Source: a virus. From it: a stretch of 21,721 nucleotides of DNA. Location of the stretch: positions 1 through 21,721 of the IMG/VR virus record IMGVR_UViG_3300017782_000266. One strand, 5' to 3'. Under the pieces are notes generated by a model. That model was given only the letters and a program-made list of their open reading frames with translations, was not told the DNA's origin and did not search any database. A program made the position numbers and the translations under genes. Shown here piece after piece: positions 13,663-19,002 of this stretch (positions are counted from its first letter, which is position 1; each line of letters begins with the position of its first letter).

Positions 13663-14550
13663 TTACTGATTGTAATACCCGTAGAACTTTTCTTGATAGT
13701 CAGGGAAGGTTAGGTTCTTACCCTTAAGGTTTTCTGGACGACCATCTCTAATCGTGTTCCCAAGATACTGTCTAGATCCTTGTCTCCCCTTAAGGTGACG
13801 CATAAGAAGCAGATCCATATCAGAGAACTTGTCGTTAAACCCAGGAATCTGTGGGGAATACTCTGCTCTGACGTCAGCTACATCTTTCAGGTAAGCGTTC
13901 CCCCCAGCCACAGGCTCAGTAAGCGCCTTCCTCATAACCTTGTTCTGAAGATCCTCATCCATCATGTACTGCTCCTTAGTCATCCCAGCTACCATAGGAT
14001 CATCCTTCAACAGATTCCAAAGGAACTGATGACCTCCGACAGCTGAAGAGGTTGGGTTCTGAGCTCTATAGTTCAGTCCTGACTCTACACCAGCGAGTGC
14101 CCTCACGAAGGCTGTTGTATCCATCCCTGCCTTGTACGCCTCTTCTGCTACATTGATCGGCTGCCCTATAGACACCTCAGTAGTGGACACTTCATAGATA
14201 GGGTCCTTGTCAGCTTCAGCAGACATCGCCTTAAACTCCTTGGACTCATAGAACGCATTGTACGCATCCTCGTCAGTGGGGTACATGGTTGTGTTCCTGA
14301 ACCTCATAGGGAGGGAGTTTCTACCGCTACCTTGGTACACAGGAAACTCAGTAACAGTCTTCCCACTGAATCTGTACTCCCCACCAGGTTTCATGTGCCT
14401 CACATCCCCCTTATCACTCACACCGATCACATCGTGATCAACACCCTTCATAGAGATCTTGTTTGAGGGTATGACATTGAAGTCATTGAACTTGTCTTTG
14501 CTATCCCTGCGGTAGCCAGTCCTAGTAACGTTTCCCTTGAGTGCTCTCAT
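13663..14550 (-). CDS. Virion-associated lysozyme/transglycosylase-like protein
   Basis: A 295-residue protein. Residues ~25-70 carry IPSNKISMKGVDHDVIGVSD and MKPGGEYRFSGKTVTEFP, a segment I associate with structural proteins of marine and crAss-like phages. The second half has a lysozyme-like core: AFVRALAGVESGLNYRAQNP, then TSSAVGGHQFLWNLLKDDP. This fits the 'i..vESg.n..A....saaGl.Qf' motif of soluble lytic transglycosylases with E156 as catalytic acid. A final stretch has LMRHLKGRQGSRQYL. Its likely role is to open peptidoglycan during DNA entry, together with the adjacent ejection protein. A TATCTTTG box ends five bases before the ATG. Confidence 0.72.
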   Translation of the reverse strand: MRALKGNVTRTGYRRDSKDKFNDFNVIPSNKISMKGVDHDVIGVSDKGDVRHMKPGGEYRFSGKTVTEFPVYQGSGRNSLPMRFRNTTMYPTDEDAYNAFYESKEFKAMSAEADKDPIYEVSTTEVSIGQPINVAEEAYKAGMDTTAFVRALAGVESGLNYRAQNPTSSAVGGHQFLWNLLKDDPMVAGMTKEQYMMDEDLQNKVMRKALTEPVAGGNAYLKDVADVRAEYSPQIPGFNDKFSDMDLLLMRHLKGRQGSRQYLGNTIRDGRPENLKGKNLTFPDYQEKFYGYYNQ

Positions 14551-14555
14551 ACACG

Positions 14556-14563
14556 CAAAGATA
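14556..14563 (-). promoter_or_regulatory. TATCTTTG box 5 nt before the virion lysozyme gene
   Basis: In the 15-base gap the minus strand reads CTATCTTTGCGTGT followed by the ATG at 14550. It is a perfect TAnnTTTG match and shares ten identical bases (CTATCTTTGC) with the site at 12675. No -33 TTG is visible in the upstream gene. It suggests an internal late promoter giving a near-leaderless transcript. Confidence 0.55.
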
Positions 14564-14565
14564 GA

Positions 14566-14691
14566 TTACTTCTTCTTAGCCTTTCTGTTCATAGACAGCG
14601 CTATGGCCACGGCCTGCTTCAAGGGTTTACCCTCGCGGACCAGCAGCCTGATCTTGTCAGACACCTTCTTGTTGTGTTTGGTTTTAGACAT
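14566..14691 (-). CDS. Small basic protein, 41 aa
   Basis: The start is the ATG at 14691 (MSKTKHNKKVSDKIRLLVRE), giving 41 residues. An upstream in-frame ATG would add 36 Cys/Ser-rich residues that look non-coding. The C-terminal GKPLKQAVAIALSMNRKAKK fits the 'GKp.kQAvAIALs...' motif of small phage and bacterial basic proteins, so the gene is credible. It is the first gene of the second minus-strand late unit. Its function is unknown; a small helix with a basic tail suggests nucleic-acid binding. Confidence 0.7.
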   Translation of the reverse strand: MSKTKHNKKVSDKIRLLVREGKPLKQAVAIALSMNRKAKKK

Positions 14692-14706
14692 AGCAATCCT
14701 CTTACA

Positions 14707-14739
14707 TAAACATATAACAGATTCTCTGTGTTCACACAA
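14707..14739 (-). promoter_or_regulatory. Candidate late promoter (TTG-N22-TATGTTTA)
   Basis: The minus strand carries TTG (14739-14737), a 22-base spacer and TATGTTTA (14714-14707), a seven-of-eight match to TAnnTTTG. It ends 15 bases before the ATG at 14691. A second candidate further up pairs a TTG in the GTCAAGGTT box with TACCTTCG 20 bases later, also one mismatch. Either could drive the minus-strand unit that begins with the 41-aa gene. Confidence 0.35.
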
Positions 14740-14804
14740 AGACCATCTGAGAAGTTTAGACCCCTCTGATCTGCTTGATGATTGCGAAGGTATAAACAAA
14801 AATC

Positions 14805-14899
14805 TTAAAAGTCAAGGTTGAATTGAAAGTTTAATCAACACAGCCTAACTGATTGTTTATCATGAGATTAGAATATCCGCATTAAAGTCAAGGTTCAAC
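14805..14899 (+). repeat. Direct repeat pair TTAAA(A)GTCAAGGTT(G/C)AA
   Basis: Copies lie at 14805-14822 and 14883-14899. They differ by one inserted A and one G/C change and are 78 bases apart. The second copy sits inside the ATCCGC/GCGGAT inverted repeat. On the minus strand each gives AACCTTGACTTT, so they could be iteron-like protein sites or -33-type elements. Confidence 0.6.
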
Positions 14900-15257
14900 A
14901 GCGGATCTGGAAAAAGATGCGAGAAATGTTTGGGTAGGGGATTATCGTGCTACATAGACGTGACCTAGCGCACACCGAAACGGAATCTGTGACCCCCCTC
15001 CCCTGCATATGGTGGCCGTTTGCGCACAACATTTAGCGTTTTGTGTAACGTGTTGACGCACAGGGCGTTGACCTAGGTTACTTGTACAAAGCATTCAACA
15101 GAGACGTGCTCTTCCCACACATACACAAGGCAGTAACAAACCCTCCCCAATCCTCCATACCTCAAACCCAAGCGCGGCAGGTATACGCACCAACCGACAT
15201 TCAGGCCACCACGGGAACCTGTCAGCAACCCCACCCAACCACCACGTCTTGATCCCC

Positions 15258-15323
15258 ATGCTCAAACTTTTTTTCGCTCTGTGTCTCAGTCATACTGCGG
15301 GATTCACATTCGTTAACATTTGA
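15258..15323 (+). CDS. Possible 21-aa hydrophobic micro-ORF
   Basis: The frame ATG 15258 to TGA 15323 would encode MLKLFFALCLSHTAGFTFVN plus one residue, a signal-peptide-like hydrophobic peptide. It follows a C/A-rich stretch resembling the leaders of the early genes. However, its end contains the conserved GTTAAC element at 15302-15318, which argues that this DNA is regulatory. It is short enough to arise by chance. Confidence 0.18.
   Translation: MLKLFFALCLSHTAGFTFVNI
15302..15318 (+). promoter_or_regulatory. Second copy of the 17-nt ATTCACA(C/T)TCGTTAACA element
   Basis: ATTCACATTCGTTAACA matches 10455-10471 at 16 of 17 bases. It lies 80 bases before the ATG at 15398, close to the 89-base distance at the exported-protein cassette. 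The following bases, TTGAAAACTTGACACGTATTTG, offer only imperfect -33/-7 matches. It probably marks the main early promoter or operator. Confidence 0.5.
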
Positions 15324-15397
15324 AAACTTGACACGTATTTGTTCCCCTCACGATGTTTGTACCGAATCATTCATCAAACCATTCAAACCACATACAC

Positions 15398-15556
15398 ATG
15401 AAAGCGACAATCGTATTCAACACCCAAGACAAACCACGTGGATGGAAAGTCACCAAGTGCTTCTCTGACCCACGTCACATGAAGAACTACATCAAATGCA
15501 TTGAGCGCAAAGGTGAGTTCACCTACGACGAACACTACGTCCACCCAACCACATAA
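15398..15556 (+). CDS. Early hypothetical protein, 52 aa
   Basis: I choose the ATG at 15398 (MKATIVFNTQDKPRGWKVTK). It follows a G-free C/A-rich leader like those of the next genes. Starting at 15353 would add a His/Asn-rich stretch (NHSSNHSNHIH) that looks like translated leader. The small protein is basic, with strands KATIVFNT and GWKVTKCF followed by a helix RHMKNYIKCI and an aromatic/His-rich end (YDEHYVHP). It is the first gene of the plus-strand block and therefore probably expressed immediately after infection. No family recognised. Confidence 0.65.
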   Translation: MKATIVFNTQDKPRGWKVTKCFSDPRHMKNYIKCIERKGEFTYDEHYVHPTT

Positions 15557-15571
15557 ACCCACACACAATGA
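15547..15571 (+). repeat. C/A-rich leader repeat (copy 1; copy 2 at 16433-16457)
   Basis: Twenty-five bases ending in CACACACAATGA, including the start codon, are identical at 15547-15571 and 16433-16457. A shorter companion repeat, CTGACACAATAACCCC, which includes the stop codon of the previous gene, occurs at 15834-15849 and 16672-16687. A relative, ACACAATAACCCC, lies near 17670. Related C/A-rich, nearly G-free leaders precede at least nine starts from 15398 to 18350. Confidence 0.85.
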
Positions 15572-15837
15572 ACATCGACAACATCATGAACATCCATACC
15601 TGTGTTGACATCGCAGGTCTGACCGACGATTTGGTCAACGTGAACTTCGCCATCATCCTCGGCAACGAGATAGAAATCAAGGAGATGTTGTACTGGGAGT
15701 TTGATTTCGAGTACGACATCGAGGACATGATTGAGGACATCGAAGAACTCATCCCCTTCGCGGCAGTAGTCGGCAACGGCACGGACCTGTTCGTGCTCAA
15801 CGCAGACACCACGCCAGAAGATTTTGTCATCTGCTGA
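15568..15837 (+). CDS. Acidic early protein, 89 aa
   Basis: The ATG at 15568 sits at the end of the 25-base repeated leader. The 89-residue product is very acidic with alternating strands and helices: VNVNFAIILGNEIEIKEMLY, then WEFDFEYDIEDMIEDIEELI, FAAVVGNGTDLFVLNADTTP and a terminal Cys (FVIC). Its strong negative charge would suit a DNA mimic or host-protein inhibitor, functions common among early phage proteins, but this is only inference. The stop lies in the repeated CTGACACAATAACCCC motif. Confidence 0.7.
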   Translation: MNIDNIMNIHTCVDIAGLTDDLVNVNFAIILGNEIEIKEMLYWEFDFEYDIEDMIEDIEELIPFAAVVGNGTDLFVLNADTTPEDFVIC

Positions 15838-15871
15838 CACAATAACCCCAAACCCTCAACGTTATATAGAC

Positions 15872-16234
15872 ATGAAGTACGCACGATACGACTCCCTGAC
15901 AGGCCAAGGCATGACACGATACGACTCCCTGACAGGCCAAGGCATGACACGATACGACTCCCTGACAGGCCAAGGCATGAACGCAGGATACTGCATCTGC
16001 GATGGCGATGCATACGCGGCAACCGATGAGACTCTGTTGATTCAACTCATGGCCATCGAATCCATCGGTGAATCCGAAGTGGTCTCCGAATACTTGGAAC
16101 GTCTCTACGAGGACGGAATGTACTACTACACCACGTGGGAGGACGATGACGATGCGGACGACGAGCCAACCCAAGAGGAACTCAATCAAGTGCGCCAAGC
16201 AATGTTCAACCTGTTCAGAACCGACAACAAGTAA
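15872..16234 (+). CDS. Early protein with triplicated N-terminal RYDSLTGQGM motif, 120 aa
   Basis: The start at ATG 15872 (MKYARYDSLTGQGM) follows a C/A-rich leader; an earlier in-frame ATG lies inside the previous gene. Three perfect 11-residue repeats (RYDSLTGQGMT/N) precede NAGYCICDGDAYAATDETLL, a helical middle and YYYTTWEDDDDADDEPTQ. A widespread small phage protein family shows the order 'D.TGkGMn.Gy...dg..y' followed by 'YYTeWe' near the end, and this gene fits. In that family the G-x-G-M-N segment normally occurs once, so the extra copies look like a recent 33-bp expansion. Each unit contains an in-frame ATG that could act as an alternative start. Function of the family is unknown. 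Confidence 0.72.
   Translation: MKYARYDSLTGQGMTRYDSLTGQGMTRYDSLTGQGMNAGYCICDGDAYAATDETLLIQLMAIESIGESEVVSEYLERLYEDGMYYYTTWEDDDDADDEPTQEELNQVRQAMFNLFRTDNK
15884..15982 (+). repeat. 33-bp in-frame tandem repeat, three copies
   Basis: Units start at 15884, 15917 and 15950, each beginning CGATACGACTCCCTGACAGG. They are identical except in the last bases of the third copy, where the sequence passes into AACGCA. The length of 33 keeps the reading frame and adds eleven residues per unit. Near-perfect identity suggests recent slippage or recombination. Confidence 0.95.
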
Positions 16235-16245
16235 ACCCCAACACC

Positions 16246-16431
16246 ATGACACACACAAAGAACTACAAAGCGCAGATGCGAGACGCAAGAATGTACGAAG
16301 GTGGCGAAGGTGCCGCATTCATCCGATGCGCAGTTGAATGGATGGACAGACAACCAGAGTTCCACCATGACAACCTGACACCGATACAAATCCTGAACGC
16401 ATACTCCGCTTACTTAAAAGAGCACGAATAA
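16246..16431 (+). CDS. Early hypothetical protein, 61 aa
   Basis: It begins MTHTKNYKAQMRDARMYEGG after the leader AAACCCCAACACC. The product is mainly helical: a charged first helix, then GEGAAFIRCAVEWMDRQPEF and a last helix LTPIQILNAYSAYLKEHE. No cysteine pair or hydrophobic segment is present. It is separated from the upstream gene by 11 bases and followed by the second copy of the 25-base leader repeat. No family recognised. Confidence 0.65.
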   Translation: MTHTKNYKAQMRDARMYEGGEGAAFIRCAVEWMDRQPEFHHDNLTPIQILNAYSAYLKEHE

Positions 16432-16453
16432 CAACCACATAAACCCACACACA

Positions 16454-16675
16454 ATGAGAATCTACACATCAACCAATGACGCGCTGGACTTCTGCAAGTC
16501 CTGCTTCCCCAAGGACGAGGACAAGGCCTACGACAAGTACGGCACGCTCGGAGACGGACCAGACGATAGAGGCAACTGCTTCGCTTACGACGAGGAGCAC
16601 CCTGAATACGAAGACAGCGACAACCCGTACGAGTGCGAGTGCTGTGGCAAGACCTTAACCAACGAGGACGACTGA
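16454..16675 (+). CDS. Small acidic protein with two Cys knuckles, 73 aa
   Basis: The ATG at 16454 ends the second copy of the repeated leader. The protein has CKSC at residues 14-17 and CECC at about 61-64 (YECECCGKTL), which could bind one zinc ion as a split treble-clef or ribbon. The middle is acidic (DGPDDRGNCFAYDEEHPEYE). The overall look is of a small zinc-binding protein that interacts with another protein or nucleic acid. Its stop lies in the second CTGACACAATAACCCC motif. Confidence 0.68.
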   Translation: MRIYTSTNDALDFCKSCFPKDEDKAYDKYGTLGDGPDDRGNCFAYDEEHPEYEDSDNPYECECCGKTLTNEDD

Positions 16676-16703
16676 CACAATAACCCCCCAAACCCCACAC
16701 ACA

Positions 16704-16826
16704 ATGACTGCCATGACAACCTTCCTGATGTGCGCCCAAATGTCCCTCGCATGGGGCATCATCCTCACGGGCATCGGACACCTCATCACCTTCTCTCTGG
16801 ACTACATCGAATCCAAGCAAACATGA
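16704..16826 (+). CDS. Single-span small membrane protein, 40 aa
   Basis: The reading frame starts at ATG 16704 at the end of a C/A-rich leader (CCCCACACACA) and encodes MTAMTTFLMCAQMSLAWGII, then LTGIGHLITFSLDYIESKQT. Residues ~7-31 are hydrophobic enough for one transmembrane helix, and the tail is polar. The stop overlaps the next ATG (ATGA). Although it is only 40 codons, the leader and coupling support it. It may act on the host envelope; function unknown. Confidence 0.6.
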   Translation: MTAMTTFLMCAQMSLAWGIILTGIGHLITFSLDYIESKQT

Positions 16827-16978
16827 CCCACGAACAAGTACGCCAAGCACTAGCGCGGGCACAAGAAAAATATCACCACGAACGCAATAAGCAGAATCTG
16901 TCTGCGTTGAACAAGTGGAAGCACTACTACAACATCTCTCTCATCAACATCTCAATCAGTAAACTCAAGGAATCATGA
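16823..16978 (+). CDS. Helical early protein, 51 aa
   Basis: It starts at ATG 16823 in a 4-base overlap with the membrane protein gene, and its stop overlaps the next gene by 4 bases. The sequence is MTHEQVRQALARAQEKYHHE, then RNKQNLSALNKWKHYYNISL and a short end INISISKLKES. It is probably one long amphipathic helix pair. The opening MTHEQV resembles the MTHEEV opening of the following gene. No family recognised. Confidence 0.6.
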   Translation: MTHEQVRQALARAQEKYHHERNKQNLSALNKWKHYYNISLINISISKLKES

Positions 16979-17241
16979 CACACGAAGAAGTAACCAAGAA
17001 CATCAATGCACAACCTGTTGGACGCGCCACGTTGGTGGTGAACGACAGGTGCGCAGACCCAAGCAACTACCTGTACAAACTGAACTACCTCGCACTCCAT
17101 GTGCCGCAAGTAGTCAGGAGTTTTGCCATCGACATCACCTTTGCGGACGATGCATCCAATAGACTCCCCATCCAACCATTCAGTAGCGAGAGAGCAAGGA
17201 ACTTGGTAGACAAGTACTACGACCACCAACGCAACCTGTAA
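16975..17241 (+). CDS. Early hypothetical protein, 88 aa
   Basis: It is translationally coupled to the gene before it (ATGA). It starts MTHEEVTKNINAQPVGRATL, continues VVNDRCADPSNYLYKLNYLA and LHVPQVVRSFAIDITFADDA, and ends with helix ERARNLVDKYYDHQRN. It looks like a compact alpha/beta domain. The only cysteine is C26. No known motif. A new C/A-rich leader follows its stop. Confidence 0.65.
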   Translation: MTHEEVTKNINAQPVGRATLVVNDRCADPSNYLYKLNYLALHVPQVVRSFAIDITFADDASNRLPIQPFSSERARNLVDKYYDHQRNL

Positions 17242-17262
17242 CCCCTAAACCACCACAATACA

Positions 17263-17430
17263 ATGTCAGTATCAATCATCCTCCGTGACGGCGAATCCAT
17301 CCAAGACGCGATGGTGCGAGCCAAGACCAACATCCTGAAGCAGAAGGCGGCAACTCGATCCGACCAAGCGCTGAACCTGTCGATGGACGAACTCAACGCA
17401 ATGTTCAACTCCACAAACGCACAATCATGA
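17263..17430 (+). CDS. Early hypothetical protein, 55 aa
   Basis: The ATG at 17263 follows leader AAACCACCACAATACA. It encodes MSVSIILRDGESIQDAMVRA, then KTNILKQKAATRSDQALNLS and MDELNAMFNSTNAQS. It is a short strand followed by basic helices. The stop overlaps the next ATG by 4 bases. No family recognised. A ribbon-helix-helix-like fold (strand, helix, helix) is conceivable but not demonstrable. Confidence 0.6.
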   Translation: MSVSIILRDGESIQDAMVRAKTNILKQKAATRSDQALNLSMDELNAMFNSTNAQS

Positions 17431-17642
17431 CTATCCCCAACCCCTTCCTCGACTGCACCCTGCCTGAATTGGTGGAGGCATGGAAAGTATTCTCCGCACC
17501 ACGCAAGGACGGAACATTAGACCACGAAGCTATGGAGTGGGTCAGCGAAGCAGTGGACGAGAAGCTATACCTGCAAGCATCAATCATCCCAAACCCATTG
17601 GGTGCAGGCAGTATCAACATCGTATTCCTCATGGAACTATGA
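17427..17642 (+). CDS. Early hypothetical protein, 71 aa
   Basis: Coupled to the preceding gene by an ATGA overlap. It reads MTIPNPFLDCTLPELVEAWK, then VFSAPRKDGTLDHEAMEWVS and EAVDEKLYLQASIIPNPLGA, with a hydrophobic end SINIVFLMEL. It is mostly helical with a final strand. An 85-base gap follows, containing TTTGTTAACACTAATTGG and two C/A-rich segments, so a transcription start may lie there. No family recognised. Confidence 0.62.
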   Translation: MTIPNPFLDCTLPELVEAWKVFSAPRKDGTLDHEAMEWVSEAVDEKLYLQASIIPNPLGAGSINIVFLMEL

Positions 17643-17727
17643 TTTGTTAACACTAATTGGCAAACCCAACACAATAACCCCAGAACAACATCGTTCTAAT
17701 ACCATAACCCCTTAAACCCAATACACC

Positions 17728-17907
17728 ATGGCTAAGCCCAAGCACGTAAGCACATTAGAAGTTGTCATCCATGTCTACCACGAAGACAAGCATGGAGCCG
17801 ACATCAACAACGATGAGGTTGTCAAGCAACTCAAGCAAATGACCAAGGACGTTAATGACTACGGCTACGGAGCGTTGATGGAAGTAACCTACACAGAAGA
17901 GACATGA
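17728..17907 (+). CDS. Early hypothetical protein, 59 aa
   Basis: The ATG at 17728 follows a long C/A-rich leader (CCTTAAACCCAATACACC). The product MAKPKHVSTLEVVIHVYHED, then KHGADINNDEVVKQLKQMTK, ends with GYGALMEVTYTEET. Its strand-helix-strand order suggests a small beta-alpha-beta domain. The stop overlaps the next ATG by 4 bases. No family recognised. Confidence 0.62.
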   Translation: MAKPKHVSTLEVVIHVYHEDKHGADINNDEVVKQLKQMTKDVNDYGYGALMEVTYTEET

Positions 17908-18065
17908 ACAAGACCTACACAATCTGGAACGAGATAGACCATCGCGTCTACGAAGGAACACCAGACTTCAAGACACGAGAGGAAGCAAGAGAGTGGTGGG
18001 AGAAGAACGATGGTCGTCCATCGAGCATCATCATCAAGCGAGCAACATTCAACACAGACAAATGA
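17904..18065 (+). CDS. Early hypothetical protein, 53 aa (possible paralogue of next gene)
   Basis: Coupled at both ends by ATGA overlaps. It reads MNKTYTIWNEIDHRVYEGTP, DFKTREEAREWWEKNDGRPS and a strand SIIIKRATF. The order 'MNK..Y.I.WNE ... R..AREWW ... strand' also appears in the following gene (MNKKEKHCYIFGWNEGGWNS, then RSARKQARERW), which suggests a tandem duplication followed by divergence. Function unknown. Confidence 0.62.
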   Translation: MNKTYTIWNEIDHRVYEGTPDFKTREEAREWWEKNDGRPSSIIIKRATFNTDK

Positions 18066-18274
18066 ACAAGAAAGAAAAACACTGCTACATCTTCGGTTGG
18101 AACGAAGGTGGTTGGAACTCCGAGTGGGCAACCAACATTCGATCCGCTCGCAAACAGGCACGAGAGCGTTGGGCTGACCAACGTGAACCTATCCTGACCA
18201 TCAACGAGGAATCCTTTAAGCGCGTGACGATGGCAGAACTCCAGAGAATCATGAACACCGATGGGTTCAACTAA
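18062..18274 (+). CDS. Early hypothetical protein, 70 aa (possible paralogue of previous gene)
   Basis: The start at ATG 18062 overlaps the preceding stop; an earlier in-frame ATG would lie deep within that gene. It reads MNKKEKHCYIFGWNEGGWNS, EWATNIRSARKQARERWADQ, REPILTINEESFKRVTMAEL and a short end. The Y-x-x-x-W-N-E start and the basic helix ending ARERW parallel the previous gene. The stop is followed by a 75-base gap with TGTTAAA repeated at 18276 and 18285. Confidence 0.65.
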   Translation: MNKKEKHCYIFGWNEGGWNSEWATNIRSARKQARERWADQREPILTINEESFKRVTMAELQRIMNTDGFN

Positions 18275-18349
18275 ATGTTAAAAGTGTTAAATGTCTTGTG
18301 ACAACGAAACACATCCCCCATCTTGCATACACATACAAACCCCAACACA

Positions 18350-18877
18350 ATGAATTCAGCACAAGAATCAAAGAACGAACTCGAAGCGGCTATCCGCTAC
18401 GCAGAGAACGCTATCTCCTCTGCCAACAAAACCATCGAGTCGATGGAGTTCCGTCAAGAGATGGCGAAGAAGCAACACGTCGAGCAGGCAGGTCGTGAAG
18501 AGACGCTGACCAAGCAGGTGCAGGAACTCGAAGAGCGCAACGACGGACTCAATGCTCAAGTTGCTGACCTCAATGTCGAATTGCAACGACAACAAGGCCT
18601 CGGTCAGGGTTACTACGACAACATGATGACGTTCAAAGAGGAGCGGGATATGCTAGAGAAAAACGTCAAGTACTTGCGTGACGAGAACGAACGACTGAAG
18701 CGCGAGAAGGAGGCATCAAGCGGACCATGCGGATGCCAAGCATACCGCGACCTTGAAGAAAAGGTTGGCGAACTGAAAGAGGACGTGAAAGACCAACGCG
18801 AATTCGACAACGAGGTGCGTGACGCGGTGGAGGAGTTCATTGAGAAACTCGGAACCATTGGATTCGAAGGGGCATGA
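18350..18877 (+). CDS. Coiled-coil protein, 175 aa
   Basis: I choose ATG 18350 because it follows the leader ACAAACCCCAACACA; an upstream ATG at 18323 would translate the leader itself (MHTHTNPNT). The protein is almost wholly charged helix with heptad spacing (TLTKQVQELEERNDGLNAQV, ERDMLEKNVKYLRDENERLK, LEEKVGELKEDVKDQREF). A short break at ASSGPCGCQAYR contains a CGC that could bind metal or form a disulfide. It is probably a parallel coiled-coil dimer, perhaps a scaffold or host-interaction factor. Its stop overlaps the Fis-type HTH gene. Coiled-coil similarity searches alone would not give function. Confidence 0.7.
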   Translation: MNSAQESKNELEAAIRYAENAISSANKTIESMEFRQEMAKKQHVEQAGREETLTKQVQELEERNDGLNAQVADLNVELQRQQGLGQGYYDNMMTFKEERDMLEKNVKYLRDENERLKREKEASSGPCGCQAYRDLEEKVGELKEDVKDQREFDNEVRDAVEEFIEKLGTIGFEGA

Positions 18878-19002
18878 TAACAAAAGAGATGGTCGAGAAG
18901 GTGCTCGAAGAATCTTGCGGCAACAGGAGACTGACTGCATCCAGACTATTCATCACCGAACGACACCTGTACAGACTACTGAAAAAACACAACCTTAAAT
19001 GA
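18874..19002 (+). CDS. Minimal Fis-type helix-turn-helix protein, 42 aa
   Basis: A 42-residue product: MITKEMVEKVLEESCGNRRL, then TASRLFITERHLYRLLKKHN and two more residues. It matches the Fis-family DNA-binding helices ('.al.e..Gn...aA..L.is..tLyr.lk..gi') with the Gly-Asn turn, Ala-x-x-Leu and Leu-Tyr-Arg positions in place. Here the domain is alone, without the dimerisation or AAA+ parts seen in typical members. ATGA overlaps at both ends show coupling to the coiled-coil gene before it and a helical gene after it. It may dimerise through those partners. A DNA-binding regulator or nucleoid-type role is likely. Confidence 0.7.
   Translation: MITKEMVEKVLEESCGNRRLTASRLFITERHLYRLLKKHNLK

Larger units (their letters stand above)
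14692..15397. other. 706-bp divergent non-coding region, candidate origin/control region
   Basis: No convincing gene lies here. It separates the minus-strand late genes from the plus-strand early block. Contents: a direct repeat of GTCAAGGTT boxes (14805-14899); the inverted repeat ATCCGC (14875-14880)/GCGGAT (14901-14906) enclosing the second box; GCGCACA at 14968 and 15022 with ACGCACA at 15056; TGACCTAG at 14961 and 15069, the latter within palindrome ACCTAGGT (15071-15078); GTTGAC at 15053 and 15068; a T7 run near 15270; and the GTTAAC-bearing element at 15302. Positions ~15110-15260 are G-poor and C/A-rich on the plus strand, like the early leaders. This layout suits an origin and/or bidirectional promoter region. 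Confidence 0.5.

Noticed and set aside
15095-15259. Trp-rich 54-codon frame on the minus strand in the divergent region
   Set aside because: It arises from the C/A-rich, G-poor plus strand, has no leader or family signature, and is isolated from other minus-strand genes.
15353-15397. Upstream start for the first early gene
   Set aside because: It would translate a C/A-rich leader as a His/Asn-rich string; the distance from the shared 17-nt element also fits the start at 15398.
15884-15982. CRISPR-like array
   Set aside because: The three units are directly adjacent without spacers and keep a protein frame, so this is a coding tandem repeat.
15519-16022. Minus-strand frames containing SGSRIVSCLG-type repeats
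   Set aside because: They are the antisense of the 33-bp repeat in the plus-strand early gene.
18275-18349. Promoter or operator from the TGTTAAA pair
   Set aside because: Two seven-base AT-rich words nine bases apart are too weak alone; no -7 box was found nearby.
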